The notes below the pieces were generated by a model that saw only the letters and a program-made list of their open reading frames with translations, had not been told where the DNA came from and searched no databases. A DNA stretch of 58,379 nt from Clostridium oryzae (GTDB lineage: Bacteria > Bacillota > Clostridia > Clostridiales > Clostridiaceae): the NCBI RefSeq assembly GCF_002029235.1, contig NZ_MZGV01000029.1, positions 1-58,379 on the forward strand, written 5' to 3'. Below are positions 19,566-31,376 of this stretch, piece after piece; the first letter of the stretch is position 1; every line of letters begins with the position of its first letter. A program made the translations under genes and the position numbers.

Positions 19566-21629
19566 TTGGCAAGGCAATTTCCTTTAGAGAAATATAGAAA
19601 TATAGGTATTATGGCTCATATCGATGCTGGTAAGACTACAACAACTGAAAGAATATTGTTTTATACAGGTAAAACTCATAAAATAGGTGAAGTTCATGAT
19701 GGTCAAGCAACAATGGACTGGATGGTTCAAGAACAAGAAAGAGGTATTACAATTACTTCTGCTGCTACTACATGTCAATGGAAGGGCTATAGCATAAATA
19801 TTATAGATACGCCTGGACACGTAGATTTTACTGTTGAAGTTGAAAGATCGCTTAGAGTTCTTGATGGAGCAGTTACAGTATTAGATGCAAAAAGTGGTGT
19901 TGAACCACAGACTGAAACGGTTTGGAGACAGGCTGATAAGTATAAGGTACCAAGAGTAGTTTATGTTAATAAGATGGATGCTACAGGAGCAGACTTCTAC
20001 ATGTGTGTAGATACATTAAGAAGCAGACTTCACTGTAATGCAGTTCCTATACAGATTCCTATCGGAGCAGAAGAAAATTTTAAAGGAATAGTAGATTTAA
20101 TCACAAATACTGAGATTGTTTATACTGATGATTTGGGAACAACTACTGAATCTTTGCAAATTGCTCCAGAGCTTAAAGATAAGGCTGAAGAGTATAGAAA
20201 TAAAATGGTTGAGGCTATTGCAGAATTAGATGAAGAGCTTATGATGAAATACTTAGAAGGTGAAGACATAACTACAGAAGAGCTAAAGGCTGCTTTGAGA
20301 AAAGGTGTAATAGCAAATGAAATAGTTCCTGTTGTATGTGGATCTTCATATAAAAATAAAGGTGTTCAGCCAATGATCGATACTATTATTGATTATTTAC
20401 CATCACCACTTGACATACCTGATGTTAAAGGTACTGATCCAGAAACTGGTGAAGAAGATACAAGAAAAACATCTGATGATGTTCCACTATCAGCTCTTGC
20501 ATTTAAAATAGCAACAGATCCATTTGTAGGAAGGTTATCTTTTGCTAGAATTTATTCAGGAGTTATGAAGAGTGGTACTTATGTACTTAACTCTACAAAG
20601 AATAAAAAGGAAAGAATAGGAAGACTTGTTAAGATGCATGCAAATCATAGACAGGAAGTTGATGAATTTCTTGCTGGTGATATAGGTGCGGTTATAGGTC
20701 TTAAGGACACTACCACTGGAGATACTCTTTGTGATGAAGATAAGCCAATTATACTTGAAAGTATGGTATTCCCTGAACCAGTTATAAAAGTAGCTATAGA
20801 GCCAAAAACAAAAGCTGGTCAGGAAAAGATGGGTATAGCATTAGCTAAACTTGCAGAAGAAGATCCTACTTTTAAGACATATACTGATCAAGAAACAGGC
20901 CAGACAATTATAGCAGGTATGGGAGAACTTCATCTTGATATTATTGTTGATAGACTCCAAAGAGAGTTTAAAGTTGAGTGTAATGTTGGTAATCCACAGG
21001 TTGCTTACAAAGAAACTATCAGAAAAGCTGTTAAAGCTGAAGGTAAATTTGTAAGACAGTCAGGTGGTAGAGGACAGTATGGTCACTGTTGGATAGAGAT
21101 GACTCCACATGAAGGTGAGTACGAATTTGAAAATGCTATAGTTGGAGGAGCTATTCCTAAAGAATATATTCCAGCTATTGACAATGGTATTAGAGAAGCA
21201 TCTGAAAGCGGTGTTGTTGGAGGATATGAAACAATAAACTTCAAGGTAAAACTTGTAGATGGTTCTTATCATGAAGTCGATTCATCTGAAATGGCATTTA
21301 AAATTGCCGGTTCAATGGCATTCAAAAATGCGATGTCAAAAGCTGATCCAGTTCTTCTTGAGCCTATAATGAAAGTTGAAATAACTGTTCCTGAAGAATA
21401 CATGGGAGATGTTATGGGAGACGTTAATTCAAGAAGAGGTAGAATTGAAGGAATGGAGCCAAGAGCTGGTGCTCAGGTTATAAGAGCATTCGTTCCTCTT
21501 TCAGAAATGTTTGGGTATGCAACAACTTTGAGATCTAGAACTCAAGGAAGAGGAGTTTTCATAATGGAATTCGATCATTATGAGGAAGTTCCAAAAAATA
21601 TTCAGGAACAAATAGTTGGTAATAAATAA
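19566..21629 (+). CDS. fusA: Elongation factor G
   Basis: 687-residue translocase GTPase. G domain: [15 protein letters not shown] (P-loop), [11 protein letters not shown] (switch I), DTPGHVDFT and [10 protein letters not shown]. Domains II-V follow, with [14 protein letters not shown] in domain IV. I take TTG 19566 as start because GAGGAGG sits eight bases upstream and the protein then begins [16 protein letters not shown] as in homologues. A TTG start in such a highly expressed gene is notable. A second tuf follows. Confidence 0.97.
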   Translation: MARQFPLEKYRNIGIMAHIDAGKTTTTERILFYTGKTHKIGEVHDGQATMDWMVQEQERGITITSAATTCQWKGYSINIIDTPGHVDFTVEVERSLRVLDGAVTVLDAKSGVEPQTETVWRQADKYKVPRVVYVNKMDATGADFYMCVDTLRSRLHCNAVPIQIPIGAEENFKGIVDLITNTEIVYTDDLGTTTESLQIAPELKDKAEEYRNKMVEAIAELDEELMMKYLEGEDITTEELKAALRKGVIANEIVPVVCGSSYKNKGVQPMIDTIIDYLPSPLDIPDVKGTDPETGEEDTRKTSDDVPLSALAFKIATDPFVGRLSFARIYSGVMKSGTYVLNSTKNKKERIGRLVKMHANHRQEVDEFLAGDIGAVIGLKDTTTGDTLCDEDKPIILESMVFPEPVIKVAIEPKTKAGQEKMGIALAKLAEEDPTFKTYTDQETGQTIIAGMGELHLDIIVDRLQREFKVECNVGNPQVAYKETIRKAVKAEGKFVRQSGGRGQYGHCWIEMTPHEGEYEFENAIVGGAIPKEYIPAIDNGIREASESGVVGGYETINFKVKLVDGSYHEVDSSEMAFKIAGSMAFKNAMSKADPVLLEPIMKVEITVPEEYMGDVMGDVNSRRGRIEGMEPRAGAQVIRAFVPLSEMFGYATTLRSRTQGRGVFIMEFDHYEEVPKNIQEQIVGNK

Positions 21630-21647
21630 TTAATTAATAGCATTTTT

Positions 21648-21683
21648 AAGATATAAAACATGTCTATTCACGTTTTATATCTT
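21648..21683 (+). terminator. Long hairpin between fusA and tuf
   Basis: AAGATATAAAAC pairs with GTTTTATATCTT (21648-21659 with 21672-21683), and TG/CA continue the stem across one mismatch. No T run follows. It may be an RNA processing or 3'-stability element instead of a terminator. Confidence 0.45.
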
Positions 21684-21725
21684 GAACTATAGATATTATA
21701 TAATAGATTTAAGGAGGAAAATATA

Positions 21726-22919
21726 ATGGCAAAAGCAAAATATGAAAGAAATAAGCCCCATGTAAATATTGGAACAATCGGTCACGTAGACCATGGTAAG
21801 ACAACATTAACAGCAGCAATCACAACAGTATTGGCAAAAAGGGGATATGCAGAAGCAACAAAATATGACCAGATAGATAAGGCACCAGAAGAGAAAGAAA
21901 GAGGAATCACAATAAATACAGCACACGTAGAATATCAGACAGATAATAGACACTATGCACACGTAGACTGTCCAGGACATGCTGATTATGTTAAGAACAT
22001 GATAACAGGAGCAGCACAGATGGATGGAGCAATATTAGTTGTAAGTGCAGCAGATGGTCCAATGCCACAAACAAGAGAGCATATACTACTAGCATCAAGA
22101 GTAGGAGTTGACTACATAGTAGTATTCTTAAATAAAGCAGATATGGTAGATGACCCAGAGCTGCTTGAATTAGTAGAGATGGAAGTAAGAGAGTTGTTGA
22201 ATGAGTATAACTTCCCAGGAGATGACATTCCAATAATAGTAGGAAGTGCATTAAAAGCATTGGAGAACCCAACAGATGCAGAAGCAACAAAATGCATAGA
22301 CGAATTAATGGAAGCAGTGGATAGTTATATACCAACACCAGAAAGAGCAACAGATAAAGCATTCTTAATGCCAGTAGAAGATGTCTTTACAATAACAGGA
22401 AGAGGAACAGTTGCAACAGGAAGAGTAGAGACAGGAGTACTTCACGTAGGAGACGAAGTAGAAATCGTAGGATTAAGTGAAGAGAAGAAGAAGACAGTAG
22501 TAACAGGAGTAGAAATGTTCAGAAAGCTTCTTGATGAGGCACAGGCAGGAGATAATATAGGAGCATTACTAAGAGGAATACAGAGAACAGATATAGAGAG
22601 AGGCCAAGTGTTATCAAAGCCAGGAACAGTACATCCACATAAGAAGTTTGTAGGTCAAGTTTACGTATTAAAGAAAGAAGAAGGCGGAAGACATACACCA
22701 TTCTTCGATGGATATAGACCACAGTTTTATTTCAGAACAACAGACGTAACAGGATCAATCAAACTACCAGATGGAATGGAAATGGTAATGCCAGGAGATC
22801 ATATCGATATGACAGTAGAATTAATCACTCAAGTAGCAATGGATGAAGGATTAAGATTTGCTATAAGAGAAGGCGGAAGAACAGTAGGTTCTGGAGTTGT
22901 TACTAGCATAATCGAATAG
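21726..22919 (+). CDS. tuf: Elongation factor Tu (second copy)
   Basis: Same role and length (397 residues) as the copy at 5847. The protein differs only at residue 185 (Ala here). The near-identity extends from about 21698, 28 bases before the start, to the hairpin after the stop (22952). Outside that the two loci are unrelated. This copy is in the classical rpsL-rpsG-fusA-tuf place. Most differences are silent third-position changes, which suggests ongoing gene conversion. Confidence 0.98.
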   Translation: MAKAKYERNKPHVNIGTIGHVDHGKTTLTAAITTVLAKRGYAEATKYDQIDKAPEEKERGITINTAHVEYQTDNRHYAHVDCPGHADYVKNMITGAAQMDGAILVVSAADGPMPQTREHILLASRVGVDYIVVFLNKADMVDDPELLELVEMEVRELLNEYNFPGDDIPIIVGSALKALENPTDAEATKCIDELMEAVDSYIPTPERATDKAFLMPVEDVFTITGRGTVATGRVETGVLHVGDEVEIVGLSEEKKKTVVTGVEMFRKLLDEAQAGDNIGALLRGIQRTDIERGQVLSKPGTVHPHKKFVGQVYVLKKEEGGRHTPFFDGYRPQFYFRTTDVTGSIKLPDGMEMVMPGDHIDMTVELITQVAMDEGLRFAIREGGRTVGSGVVTSIIE

Positions 22920-22929
22920 GATATTTTTT

Positions 22930-22952
22930 AGGACACACTTTTAGTGTGTCCT
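22930..22952 (+). terminator. Hairpin after the second tuf
   Basis: AGGACACAC/GTGTGTCCT with loop TTTTA, identical to the hairpin after the first tuf. ATTTAAAT follows, so the U tail is poor. Confidence 0.55.
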
Positions 22953-22988
22953 ATTTAAATAATATAAGGTATTTTGCAAAAAATATAC

Positions 22989-23017
22989 TTGTCAAAAATC
23001 ACTATATGTTATATAAT
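22989..23017 (+). promoter_or_regulatory. Promoter of the S10/spc ribosomal operon
   Basis: TTGTCA at 22989, a 17-base spacer and perfect TATAAT at 23012. It follows the tuf hairpin and is the only good promoter I see before the long S10-spc run. Confidence 0.8.
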
Positions 23018-23205
23018 GAAAGAGTTGTGATGCTATAACAGTGATGATTCAGGAGGTTGCCGGACTTCCGGGTAATTCCTGATGAATATGTCTGGGTCTG
23101 GAACCCGGCGACGGTTTTTGTGTACTGTTTTGTCAAGTGTGAAGAAACACCAGGAACAGTTTACAGAACATCCGCTGTTGTGCGTGAGGAGTAATGCGTA
23201 CATGA
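23018..23205 (+). promoter_or_regulatory. S10 operon leader RNA (probable L4-type leader)
   Basis: About 200 bases without a gene between the promoter and rpsJ, unusually G/C-rich for this genome. It shows CAGGA/TCCTG (around 23050-23080), CCGG-type inner stems, and CTGGGT/ACCCGG. A leader regulated by L4 is known for Firmicutes S10 operons; assignment here rests on place and fold potential. Confidence 0.6.
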
Positions 23206-23221
23206 AAAGGAGGGAAAGTTA

Positions 23222-23530
23222 ATGTCAAAGCAAAAAATTAGAATTAGGTTAAAAGCATTTGATCACAATATACTTGATCAATCAGCTGAAAAAATTGTTC
23301 AAACTGCTAAAACATCAGGAGCTAAAGTTGCAGGTCCAGTACCACTGCCAACAGAAAAAGATGTAGTAACAATTTTAAGAGCTCCACATAAATATAAAGA
23401 TTCAAGAGAGCAGTTTGAAGTAAGAACACATAAAAGATTAATAGATATCATAAACCCATCGCCAAAGACTGTTGATGCGCTTATGAGATTAGACTTGCCA
23501 GCAGGCGTTGATATTGAAATTAAACTTTAA
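23222..23530 (+). CDS. rpsJ: 30S ribosomal protein S10
   Basis: A 102-residue small-subunit head protein, also NusE in antitermination. [20 protein letters not shown] and the [19 protein letters not shown] stretch are family-typical. ATG 23222 follows AAGGAGGG. It opens the operon after the leader. Confidence 0.97.
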   Translation: MSKQKIRIRLKAFDHNILDQSAEKIVQTAKTSGAKVAGPVPLPTEKDVVTILRAPHKYKDSREQFEVRTHKRLIDIINPSPKTVDALMRLDLPAGVDIEIKL

Positions 23531-23596
23531 AAATCATATAAACAGCAAACTATTATGATTGCATGCAATCCGCTAATATGTTTAGGAGGTGTAACA

Positions 23597-24226
23597 ATGA
23601 AAAAAGCCATCATAGGTAGAAAAGTAGGTATGACTCAGATATTTGATGAAAATGGCAAAATTATTCCTGTTACTGTTGTAGAAGCTGGTCCATGTGTTGT
23701 AGTTCAAAAGAAGACTACTGATAAAGAAGGTTATGATGCAATACAGGTTGGGTATGGTGATGTGAGAGAAAAACTAGTCAACAAACCAGCAAAAGGACAT
23801 TTTACAAAAGCAGGAGTTACTGTTAAAAGATTTGTAAAAGAGTTAAGGTTAGAAGATATAAGTGCTTATGAAATAGGACAGGAAATAAAAGCAGATGTTT
23901 TCGCGGCAGGAGACAGAGTAGATGTTTCAGGAGTATCTAAAGGAAAGGGATTCCAAGGAACAATAAAAAGATGGAATGGAAACAGAGGACCTATGTCACA
24001 TGGTTCTAAATTCCATAGAGCAGTTGGTTCAATGGGAGCTTCTTCAGATCCATCAAGAACATTTAAAAATAAGAAAATGCCAGGACATATGGGTAACGTA
24101 AATACAACAGCTTTAAATTTAGAAGTTGTTAAAGTAATGCCTGAGAAAAATGTTATATTAATCAAAGGCGGAATACCTGGTCCAAATAAGGGCATTGTAG
24201 TTATTAGAAATACAGTAAAGGCGTAG
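23597..24226 (+). CDS. rplC: 50S ribosomal protein L3
   Basis: A 209-residue protein binding 23S rRNA early in assembly. It begins [20 protein letters not shown] and has [19 protein letters not shown], which reaches toward the peptidyl-transferase centre. ATG 23597 follows AGGAGGTG. An upstream in-frame start at 23555 has no ribosome binding site and is rejected. Confidence 0.97.
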   Translation: MKKAIIGRKVGMTQIFDENGKIIPVTVVEAGPCVVVQKKTTDKEGYDAIQVGYGDVREKLVNKPAKGHFTKAGVTVKRFVKELRLEDISAYEIGQEIKADVFAAGDRVDVSGVSKGKGFQGTIKRWNGNRGPMSHGSKFHRAVGSMGASSDPSRTFKNKKMPGHMGNVNTTALNLEVVKVMPEKNVILIKGGIPGPNKGIVVIRNTVKA

Positions 24227-24252
24227 TCTTTTAAAGAAAGGAGGATACAGAG

Positions 24253-24876
24253 ATGCCTACAGTAGGATTATTTAATAAGGAAGCAGAAAAAGTTGGAGAT
24301 GTACAATTAGCTGATAATGTTTTTGCAGCTGACATAAATGTTAATGCAATGCACCAAGTTGTAGTTGCTTTACTTGCTAATAAGAGACAGGGGACACAGA
24401 GTGCAAGAACAAGATCTGAAGTTTCTGGAGGTGGAATAAAGCCTTGGAGACAAAAGGGAACAGGAAGAGCAAGACAGGGTTCAATAAGATCACCTCAATG
24501 GATACATGGTGGTATAGTATTTGCGCCAAAGCCACGTGATTATAGAATATCTGTTCCTAAGAGTATTAGAAGAGTAGCAATTAAATCAGCTCTTAGCAGT
24601 AAAGTATCAGATAACGAAATCATTGTTTTAGATAGTTTAGAAGTAGAAGCTCCTAAAACTAAGGAAATAGTTAAAATGTTAGATGCATTTAAAGTTAAAA
24701 AGGCTCTTATAGTAACAGCTGATAGCAATGAAAATGTATATAAGTCAGCAAGGAATATACAAGGAATAGCTGTTATGCCTGTTAACAATATAAATGTATA
24801 TGACATACTTAAGTATGATAATTTCATCATAACTAAAGATGCTGTATCAAAGATTGAGGAGGTGTATGCAAAATGA
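24253..24876 (+). CDS. rplD: 50S ribosomal protein L4
   Basis: A 207-residue protein lining the exit tunnel. The tunnel loop shows as [19 protein letters not shown] near residue 65. L4 is the known autorepressor of S10 operons, so it may act on the leader at 23018. Its stop overlaps the rplW start (ATGA), giving translational coupling. Confidence 0.97.
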   Translation: MPTVGLFNKEAEKVGDVQLADNVFAADINVNAMHQVVVALLANKRQGTQSARTRSEVSGGGIKPWRQKGTGRARQGSIRSPQWIHGGIVFAPKPRDYRISVPKSIRRVAIKSALSSKVSDNEIIVLDSLEVEAPKTKEIVKMLDAFKVKKALIVTADSNENVYKSARNIQGIAVMPVNNINVYDILKYDNFIITKDAVSKIEEVYAK

Positions 24877-25166
24877 ATTTAACAAATTATGATATCATCA
24901 GAAAGCCAGTCGTAACTGAAAAGAGCATGGCTAGTATGGCAGAGAAAAAATACACCTTTGTAGTGCACATTGATGCTAATAAAACACAAGTTAAAAAAGC
25001 TGTTGAAGAGATATTTGGAGTTAAAGTTGAGAGTGTACACACTATGAAAGTCCTTGGAAAGACAAAAAGGGTTGGCGTACATGTTGGAAAGAGACCAGAT
25101 TACAAGAAGGCTATAGTAAAGCTTACAGCAGATAGCAAAACTATAGAGTTCTTTGAGGGAATGTAA
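24873..25166 (+). CDS. rplW: 50S ribosomal protein L23
   Basis: A 97-residue protein at the exit of the tunnel, docking site for trigger factor and SRP. It begins [18 protein letters not shown] and has [19 protein letters not shown]. It overlaps rplD by four bases and its ribosome binding site GGAGGTG lies inside rplD. Confidence 0.97.
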   Translation: MNLTNYDIIRKPVVTEKSMASMAEKKYTFVVHIDANKTQVKKAVEEIFGVKVESVHTMKVLGKTKRVGVHVGKRPDYKKAIVKLTADSKTIEFFEGM

Positions 25167-25230
25167 TAATATTTAGTATAGCTACTATTGGTTTGAAAAC
25201 CAGATAAGCGTAAAAAAGGAGGAAAATGTT

Positions 25231-26064
25231 ATGGCAGTTAAGGCATTTAAACCTACCACACCATCTAGAAGACAGATGACTGTTCCAACTTTTGAAGAGA
25301 TAACTACAGATAAGCCTGAAAAATCTCTTTTAGTTGATTTAAACAGTAAAGCTGGTAGAAATGCTCAAGGAAAAATAACTGTTCGTCATAGAGGCGGCGG
25401 TGTAAAGAGAAAGTATAGAGTAATTGATTTTAAGAGAGATAAAGATGATATACCAGCGAAGGTATTAACTGTAGAATATGATCCAAATAGATCAGCATAC
25501 ATAGCTTTAGTTGTATATGCTGATGGGGAAAAGAGATATATATTAGCTCCTGCTAACTTAAAAGTTGGTGATCAAGTAATGTCAGGTGCTAATGCTGATA
25601 TAAAGACAGGAAACTCATTACCACTTAAGAATATACCAGTTGGTACAATTGTTCATAACGTAGAATTATCTGTTGGCAAAGGTGGACAGTTAGTAAGAAG
25701 CGCAGGTTCATCAGCTCAACTTATGGCTAAAGAAGGCAAATATGCAACTTTAAGATTACCAAGTGGTGAGATGAGATATGTTTTAATAGATTGCAGAGCA
25801 ACAGTTGGAACAGTATCAAATTTAACTCATGAAATAGTTAACTTGGGTAATGCTGGTAGAAAGAGACATATGGGTTGGAGACCAACTGTAAGAGGTTCTG
25901 TCATGAACCCAGTAGACCATCCACATGGTGGTGGTGAAGGTAAATCACCTGTAGGACATCCAGGACCACTTACTCCATGGGGTAAACCTGCTTTGGGCTT
26001 AAAGACTAGAAAACATAAGAAATATTCAGATAGAATGATCGTTAAGAGCAGAAAGTCGAAGTAG
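25231..26064 (+). CDS. rplB: 50S ribosomal protein L2
   Basis: A 277-residue primary 23S-binding protein needed for subunit joining and peptidyl transfer. [20 protein letters not shown] near 40 and the conserved [16 protein letters not shown] near 220 are visible; the latter holds the essential His. ATG 25231 follows AAGGAGGAAA. Confidence 0.98.
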   Translation: MAVKAFKPTTPSRRQMTVPTFEEITTDKPEKSLLVDLNSKAGRNAQGKITVRHRGGGVKRKYRVIDFKRDKDDIPAKVLTVEYDPNRSAYIALVVYADGEKRYILAPANLKVGDQVMSGANADIKTGNSLPLKNIPVGTIVHNVELSVGKGGQLVRSAGSSAQLMAKEGKYATLRLPSGEMRYVLIDCRATVGTVSNLTHEIVNLGNAGRKRHMGWRPTVRGSVMNPVDHPHGGGEGKSPVGHPGPLTPWGKPALGLKTRKHKKYSDRMIVKSRKSK

Positions 26065-26069
26065 TATAA

Positions 26070-26092
26070 GAAGAGAATGAAAACTTCTCTTC
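26070..26092 (+). promoter_or_regulatory. Hairpin between rplB and rpsS
   Basis: GAAGAGAA and TTCTCTTC pair perfectly with a seven-base loop. No clear T tail follows. It may tune read-through or mRNA stability within the operon. Confidence 0.4.
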
Positions 26093-26125
26093 CATTGCTT
26101 TATATTATGAAGGGAGGCAAAAATA

Positions 26126-26407
26126 GTGAGTAGATCAACTAAAAAAGGACCTTTTATACAAGAATCTTTGTTGAAAAAAATCAATGAGATGAATTCAAAG
26201 AACGAAAAGAAAGTAATAAAAACTTGGTCAAGAAGTTCAACAATATTTCCACAGATGATAGGTCATACTATAGCTGTACATGATGGAAGAAAGCATGTTC
26301 CAGTTTACATTACTGAGGATATGGTTGGGCATAAGCTTGGAGAGTTTGTGCTTACTAGAACTTTCAGAGGACATGATGACAATGCAAAGTCAACATCAGT
26401 TAAATAG
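26126..26407 (+). CDS. rpsS: 30S ribosomal protein S19
   Basis: A 93-residue small-subunit head protein. [19 protein letters not shown] and [20 protein letters not shown] are typical. Start GTG 26126 follows AAGGGAGGC. Confidence 0.97.
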   Translation: MSRSTKKGPFIQESLLKKINEMNSKNEKKVIKTWSRSSTIFPQMIGHTIAVHDGRKHVPVYITEDMVGHKLGEFVLTRTFRGHDDNAKSTSVK

Positions 26408-26430
26408 TATGGAAAGGAGGTAATCAGACA

Positions 26431-26766
26431 ATGGAAGCTAAGGCAATTGCGAGATACGTAAGAATGTCTCCAATGAAAATCGGAATAGTACTTGACTTAA
26501 TAAGAGGTAAGAATATTAGTGAAGCTTTTGCTATTCTTCAATATACTCCAAAAGATGCAGCTGTAGTCGTTAATAAAGTGCTTAAATCAGCTGTGGCTAA
26601 TGCAGAAAATAATGCTAATTTAGATACAACAGCTTTATATGTTTCAGAAGCTTATGTTGGAGCAGGTCCAATACTTAAGAGAATGCAGCCTCATGCACAA
26701 GGAAGAGCATTTTCTATAAAGAAGAGAACTAGCCATGTAACAGTTGTTGTTAAGGAAAGAGCTTAA
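26431..26766 (+). CDS. rplV: 50S ribosomal protein L22
   Basis: A 111-residue tunnel protein. [20 protein letters not shown] at the start and the loop around [15 protein letters not shown] are seen; I note no macrolide-type loop duplication. The rpsC start follows 16 bases after its stop. Confidence 0.97.
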   Translation: MEAKAIARYVRMSPMKIGIVLDLIRGKNISEAFAILQYTPKDAAVVVNKVLKSAVANAENNANLDTTALYVSEAYVGAGPILKRMQPHAQGRAFSIKKRTSHVTVVVKERA

Positions 26767-26782
26767 AAAGGAGGGAAATAGA

Positions 26783-27448
26783 TTGGGACAAAAAGTACAT
26801 CCACACGGTTTAAGAGTTGGTGTAATAAAAGATTGGGATGCTAAATGGTATGCTGATAGCAGAAATTTTGCAGACTATTTAGTTGAAGATAATAAAATAA
26901 GAGAATATATAAAGTCATCACTTTATACTTCAGGAATTTCAAAAATTGAAATAGAGAGATTCGCTAAAAGAGTAAGAATAAATATCTTTACAGCAAAACC
27001 AGGAATGGTTATAGGTAAAGGTGGTCAAGGAATAGAAGCTCTTAAAGCTGCAATAAAGAAGTTTGTTAAAGAAGAAAACTTGTTAATTAATATAGTTGAA
27101 GTTAAGAATGCTGAAAGCGATGCTCAGTTGATGGCTGAGAATATAGCTTCACAACTTGAAAAGAGAATTTCATTCAGAAGAGCTATGAAACAGACTTTAC
27201 AAAGAGCAATGAGATCTGGAATAAAAGGAGTTAAGACTTCTTGTGCTGGAAGATTAGGCGGAGCTGAAATAGCTAGAACTGAACAGTATCATGAAGGAAC
27301 AATTCCACTACAGACTTTAAGAGCAGATATTGATTATGGTTTTGCAGAAGCAGATACAACCTATGGTAAAATAGGAGTAAAAGTATGGGTTTATAGAGGC
27401 GAAGTACTTCCTACAAAGAAGGTTGAAAAGAAAGAAGTTAACGCTTAA
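26783..27448 (+). CDS. rpsC: 30S ribosomal protein S3
   Basis: A 221-residue protein at the mRNA entrance. It begins [20 protein letters not shown]; the KH domain contains [12 protein letters not shown] near 75, and the C-terminal domain has [18 protein letters not shown] take TTG 26783 as start behind AAGGAGGGAAA. Upstream in-frame starts lie inside rplV. Confidence 0.96.
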   Translation: MGQKVHPHGLRVGVIKDWDAKWYADSRNFADYLVEDNKIREYIKSSLYTSGISKIEIERFAKRVRINIFTAKPGMVIGKGGQGIEALKAAIKKFVKEENLLINIVEVKNAESDAQLMAENIASQLEKRISFRRAMKQTLQRAMRSGIKGVKTSCAGRLGGAEIARTEQYHEGTIPLQTLRADIDYGFAEADTTYGKIGVKVWVYRGEVLPTKKVEKKEVNA

Positions 27449-27465
27449 GAAAGGAGGAATGGACC

Positions 27466-27909
27466 ATGTTAATGCCAAAAAGAGTAAAGCATCGTAAAGT
27501 GCAACGTGGTAGAATGAGTGGAAAAGCTACAAGAGGTAATTTTATTGCTTATGGAGATTACGCAATTCAAGCAACTGAATGCGGATGGATCACAAGCAAC
27601 CAGATAGAAGCAGCCAGAGTAGCTATTACTAGATATGTTAGAAGGGGAGGAAAAATTTGGATAAAGATTTTTCCAGATAAACCTGTAACAGAGAAACCAG
27701 CTGAAACTCGTATGGGTTCAGGTAAAGGTTCACCAGAATATTGGGTAGCTGTTGTTAAGCCTGGCAGAGTATTATTTGAAATGGCAGGTGTTCCTGAAGA
27801 AGTAGCAAGAGAAGCTATGAGACTAGCAGCACATAAGCTACCTATAAAAACTAAGTTTGTAACTAGAAGTGATTTTGAAAAAATAGGTGGTGAAAAAAAT
27901 GAAGGCTAG
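27466..27909 (+). CDS. rplP: 50S ribosomal protein L16
   Basis: A 147-residue protein near the A site. It begins [20 protein letters not shown] and has the [20 protein letters not shown] stretch with [17 protein letters not shown] 27466 follows AAAGGAGGA. Its end overlaps rpmC by 11 bases. Confidence 0.97.
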   Translation: MLMPKRVKHRKVQRGRMSGKATRGNFIAYGDYAIQATECGWITSNQIEAARVAITRYVRRGGKIWIKIFPDKPVTEKPAETRMGSGKGSPEYWVAVVKPGRVLFEMAGVPEEVAREAMRLAAHKLPIKTKFVTRSDFEKIGGEKNEG

Positions 27910-28111
27910 AGAAGTGAATGAACTAAGAAGTAATAGCCCTCAGGAATTGAGTGGTAAACTCAATGATTTGAAAGCAGAGCTTTTCAATTTGAGATTTCAA
28001 TTGGCAACTGGTCAATTAGAGAATCCAATGAGAATAAGAGAAGTAAAAAAATCTATAGCCCAGATTAAAACCATCATTAGAGAGCAAGAACTTAAAGCTG
28101 TTAGACAGTAA
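27899..28111 (+). CDS. rpmC: 50S ribosomal protein L29
   Basis: A 70-residue helical protein at the tunnel exit. [20 protein letters not shown] and [20 protein letters not shown] are family-typical. ATG 27899 lies inside the end of rplP with GGTGGTG upstream, indicating coupled translation. Confidence 0.95.
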   Translation: MKAREVNELRSNSPQELSGKLNDLKAELFNLRFQLATGQLENPMRIREVKKSIAQIKTIIREQELKAVRQ

Positions 28112-28131
28112 GCTGAAAGGAGGTTCATCCT

Positions 28132-28386
28132 GTGGAAAGAGGAAATAGAAAAACAAGAATAGGCAGAGTTGTTTCAGATAAGATGGAAAAGACAGTTGTT
28201 GTTGCTGTAGAGACAAAAGTACGTCATCCTTTATATGGTAAGACAGTGAATAGAACAACTAAATTTAAAGTTCATGATGAAAATAACGAGGCAAAGTTAA
28301 ATGATACAGTACAAATAATGGAAACAAGACCACTATCTAAAGACAAAAGGTGGAGACTGGTTCAGATTGTTGAAAAAGCTAAATAG
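28132..28386 (+). CDS. rpsQ: 30S ribosomal protein S17
   Basis: An 84-residue primary 16S-binding protein. [20 protein letters not shown] and [19 protein letters not shown] are typical. Start GTG 28132 follows AAGGAGGTTC. Confidence 0.96.
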   Translation: MERGNRKTRIGRVVSDKMEKTVVVAVETKVRHPLYGKTVNRTTKFKVHDENNEAKLNDTVQIMETRPLSKDKRWRLVQIVEKAK

Positions 28387-28412
28387 CATTTAGTCTGAAA
28401 GGAGGGTTATTT

Positions 28413-28781
28413 ATGATACAACAGCAGACAATTTTAAAAGTAGCAGATAACTCTGGAGCAAAAGAGATTATGTGCATTAGAGTATTGGGTGGTTCCAAGA
28501 GAAAGTTTGGAAACATCGGAGACACTATTGTCGCTAGCGTTAAAAGTGCAACACCAGGCGGAGTTGTTAAAAAAGGTGAAGTTGTAAAAGCAGTAATTGT
28601 TAGGTCTGTAAGAGGATTAGGAAGAGCAGACGGTTCATATATAAAATTTGACGAGAATGCAGCAGTAATTATCAAAGATGATAAACAACCAAGAGGTACA
28701 CGTATTTTTGGGCCTGTTGCAAGGGAGCTAAGAGATAAAGAATTTAATAAGATATTATCACTAGCACCTGAAGTTCTATAG
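28413..28781 (+). CDS. rplN: 50S ribosomal protein L14
   Basis: A 122-residue inter-subunit bridge protein. [20 protein letters not shown] at the start and [20 protein letters not shown] near the end are diagnostic. ATG 28413 follows AAAGGAGGG. Confidence 0.98.
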   Translation: MIQQQTILKVADNSGAKEIMCIRVLGGSKRKFGNIGDTIVASVKSATPGGVVKKGEVVKAVIVRSVRGLGRADGSYIKFDENAAVIIKDDKQPRGTRIFGPVARELRDKEFNKILSLAPEVL

Positions 28782-28799
28782 GATAGGGAGGTGTCTACT

Positions 28800-29120
28800 A
28801 TGATGAATAAAGTTCACGTCAAAAAGAAAGATACAGTAATGGTTATATCTGGTAAAGATAAAGGCAAAGTTGGCGAAGTTCTACAGGTTATACCTAAAAA
28901 GGGTAAAGTGCTTGTTCAGGGAGTTAACGTTGTTACTAAACATCAGAAACCTAATAGAGCTAATACTAACGGAGGCATTGTGCATGTAGAAGCTCCTATT
29001 TATAGCTCAAAAGTAATGTTATATTGTAATAAGTGTAAAAGTGTTACAAGGATTTCTAAGAAAATATTAGATGATGGAACCAAAGTAAGGGTTTGTAAAA
29101 AGTGCGGAGAAACATTTTAG
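28800..29120 (+). CDS. rplX: 50S ribosomal protein L24
   Basis: A 106-residue assembly-initiating protein. The KOW motif [16 protein letters not shown] is near residue 15. The C-terminus carries CNKC and CKKC pairs, so it is a zinc-ribbon version. I chose ATG 28800 behind GGGAGGTG; ATG 28803 is equally possible. Confidence 0.95.
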   Translation: MMNKVHVKKKDTVMVISGKDKGKVGEVLQVIPKKGKVLVQGVNVVTKHQKPNRANTNGGIVHVEAPIYSSKVMLYCNKCKSVTRISKKILDDGTKVRVCKKCGETF

Positions 29121-29142
29121 TGATTGAAAGGAGGGTTAATTA

Positions 29143-29688
29143 ATGATCCCAAGATTACAAGAAAAGTATAATAATGAAGTAGTACCAGCTTTAATTGAAA
29201 AATTTGGATATAAGAATGTTATGGAAGTTCCTAAACTAGATAAAATAGTTTTAAATATGGGCGTAGGTGAAGCTAAAGAAAATGCTAAAGTTTTGGAGTC
29301 AGCTGTAGGTGATATGGCTTTAATAACTGGTCAAAAACCAATCATTACAAGAGCTAAGAAGTCAGTAGCTAACTTTAAAATAAGACAGAATATGCCTATA
29401 GGCTGCAAAGTAACATTAAGAAAGCAAAAAATGTATGAATTTGCTGATAAGCTAATGAATATAGCTCTACCAAGAGTAAGGGATTTCAGAGGAATATCAG
29501 ATAAATCTTTCGATGGAAGAGGAAACTATTCATTAGGAATAAAGGAACAGTTAATTTTTCCTGAAGTTGAATATGACAAGATAGATAAAGTAAGAGGTAT
29601 GGATATCATATTTGTAACAACTGCTAAGACAGACGAGGAAGCAAGAGAATTACTAAGATTTCTTGGTATGCCATTTGCTCAAAAATAA
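29143..29688 (+). CDS. rplE: 50S ribosomal protein L5
   Basis: A 181-residue central-protuberance protein that binds 5S r[21 protein letters not shown] and [20 protein letters not shown] are typical. ATG 29143 follows AAAGGAGGG. Confidence 0.97.
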   Translation: MIPRLQEKYNNEVVPALIEKFGYKNVMEVPKLDKIVLNMGVGEAKENAKVLESAVGDMALITGQKPIITRAKKSVANFKIRQNMPIGCKVTLRKQKMYEFADKLMNIALPRVRDFRGISDKSFDGRGNYSLGIKEQLIFPEVEYDKIDKVRGMDIIFVTTAKTDEEARELLRFLGMPFAQK

Positions 29689-29700
29689 GGAGGGGAAACT

Positions 29701-29886
29701 GTGGCACGTAAAGCAATAATTGAAAAATGGAAGAAAGAACCTAAATATTCAACTAGAGCTTATACAAGATGTAGATTATGCGGAAGACCACATTCTGTAT
29801 TAAAGAAATACGGAATATGCCGTATTTGCTTTAGAGAACTTGCTTACAAGGGACAGATTCCGGGTTGTAAGAAAGCTAGTTGGTAA
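29701..29886 (+). CDS. rpsN: 30S ribosomal protein S14 type Z
   Basis: A 61-residue small-subunit head protein. CRLCGRPH and CRICFREL form the zinc site, so it is the short zinc form (also called rpsZ/rpsN1). Start GTG 29701 follows AAGGAGGGG. It lies between rplE and rpsH as usual. Confidence 0.97.
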   Translation: MARKAIIEKWKKEPKYSTRAYTRCRLCGRPHSVLKKYGICRICFRELAYKGQIPGCKKASW

Positions 29887-29917
29887 CAGTAGGTAAAAAG
29901 GAAAGGAGGCATAAATA

Positions 29918-30316
29918 ATGGTTATGACAGATCCAATAGCAGATTTGTTAACTAGAGTAAGAAATGCAAATACTGCTAAACATGAAATAGTTGAAGTACC
30001 TTCTTCTAATATAAAGAAGGCTATCGTGAATATAATGCTTCAAGAAGGTTATATAAAAGGTGTTGAGGAATATAGTGACGGCGTAGTGCCAATGCTTAGA
30101 TTGACTTTAAAATACGGACCTAATAAAGAAAAAGTTTTAAGCGGACTTAAGAGAATTTCTAAACCTGGATTAAGAGTTTATTGCAAGAAAGACGAAGTTC
30201 CAAAAGTTTTAAACGGACTTGGAGTGGCTTTGATTTCTACTTCCAAAGGTATTATGCCAGATAGAGATGCAAGAAAACTTGGTCTTGGCGGTGAAGTATT
30301 GTGCTACCTTTGGTAG
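29918..30316 (+). CDS. rpsH: 30S ribosomal protein S8
   Basis: A 132-residue primary 16S-binding protein, the spc-operon repressor in E. coli. [20 protein letters not shown] at the start and [20 protein letters not shown] near the end are typical. ATG 29918 follows AAAGGAGGC. The 120 bases after it are AT-rich with no gene. Confidence 0.97.
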   Translation: MVMTDPIADLLTRVRNANTAKHEIVEVPSSNIKKAIVNIMLQEGYIKGVEEYSDGVVPMLRLTLKYGPNKEKVLSGLKRISKPGLRVYCKKDEVPKVLNGLGVALISTSKGIMPDRDARKLGLGGEVLCYLW

Positions 30317-30436
30317 TATTGAATATATAAGTTTTCATTAATGATATTTTGAAAATTATATTTATATCAATATAGATAAATGGATAAACTTAAAATAATT
30401 ACTAGAATGTAGTGAATAAATACAGGAGGTGTAACA

Positions 30437-30979
30437 ATGTCAAGAATAGGAAAATTACCAGTAGAGATACCAAATGGTGTCACTGTTACAGTTACTCCGG
30501 ACAACGTTGTTACAGTAAAAGGCCCTAAAGGTCAACTTACTAAAGCAATGCATAAAGATATTACCATAGCAGTTAATAATAATGAAGTTGTAGTTACTAG
30601 ACCTAGTGATGATAAGAATCACAGAGCACTTCATGGATTAACTAGAGCTCTTGTTCATAACATGGTAAATGGAGTAACAGCAGGTTTTGAAAAGAATTTG
30701 GAATTGATCGGTGTTGGTTATAGAGCACAGGTTCAAGGTAAAAAATTAGTCATGAATTTAGGTTATTCACATCCAGTAGAAATAAATGCTGTTGAAGGAA
30801 TAACATTTGAAACTCCCGCTCCAAACAAAGTTGTTGTTAAGGGGATCGATAAAGAGTTAGTAGGTCAAATTGCAGCAAATATTAGAACTTGGAGAAAACC
30901 AGAGCCTTACAAAGGTAAGGGAATTAAGTATGATAACGAAGTTATCAGACGTAAGGAAGGTAAGACTGGTAAGAAATAA
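30437..30979 (+). CDS. rplF: 50S ribosomal protein L6
   Basis: A 180-residue protein near the sarcin-ricin loop. [19 protein letters not shown] opens it and [19 protein letters not shown] lies near the end. ATG 30437 follows AGGAGGTG. Confidence 0.97.
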   Translation: MSRIGKLPVEIPNGVTVTVTPDNVVTVKGPKGQLTKAMHKDITIAVNNNEVVVTRPSDDKNHRALHGLTRALVHNMVNGVTAGFEKNLELIGVGYRAQVQGKKLVMNLGYSHPVEINAVEGITFETPAPNKVVVKGIDKELVGQIAANIRTWRKPEPYKGKGIKYDNEVIRRKEGKTGKK

Positions 30980-30998
30980 TTGAAAGGAGTGAGAAGCT

Positions 30999-31361
30999 AT
31001 GATTAATAAGTTAGACAGAAAATTGTCTAGACAAAAAAGACATTTAAAAGTTCGTAATAAGATAACAGGTACAGCAGAAAGACCAAGACTTTGTGTATAT
31101 AGAAGCGAAAAGAACATATACGCTCAGATTATTGATGATGTTGCTAGAAAAACTATAGTATCTGCATCTTCTATTGATAAAGAATTTGGCGATAAACTTG
31201 GAAGTAACAAAGAAGCTGCTAAAATAGTTGGAGAATTAGTCGCTAAGAGAGCAATTGAAAAAGGAATTAAAACTGTCGTATTTGACAGAGGTGGATATAT
31301 ATATCACGGAAGAGTTCAACAATTAGCTGAAAGTGCGAGAGAAGCAGGCTTAGATTTCTAA
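30999..31361 (+). CDS. rplR: 50S ribosomal protein L18
   Basis: A 120-residue 5S rRNA-binding protein. [20 protein letters not shown] and [19 protein letters not shown], the usual C-terminus, are visible. ATG 30999 follows AAAGGAGTGAG. Confidence 0.97.
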   Translation: MINKLDRKLSRQKRHLKVRNKITGTAERPRLCVYRSEKNIYAQIIDDVARKTIVSASSIDKEFGDKLGSNKEAAKIVGELVAKRAIEKGIKTVVFDRGGYIYHGRVQQLAESAREAGLDF

Positions 31362-31376
31362 AAAGGAGGGAAATAA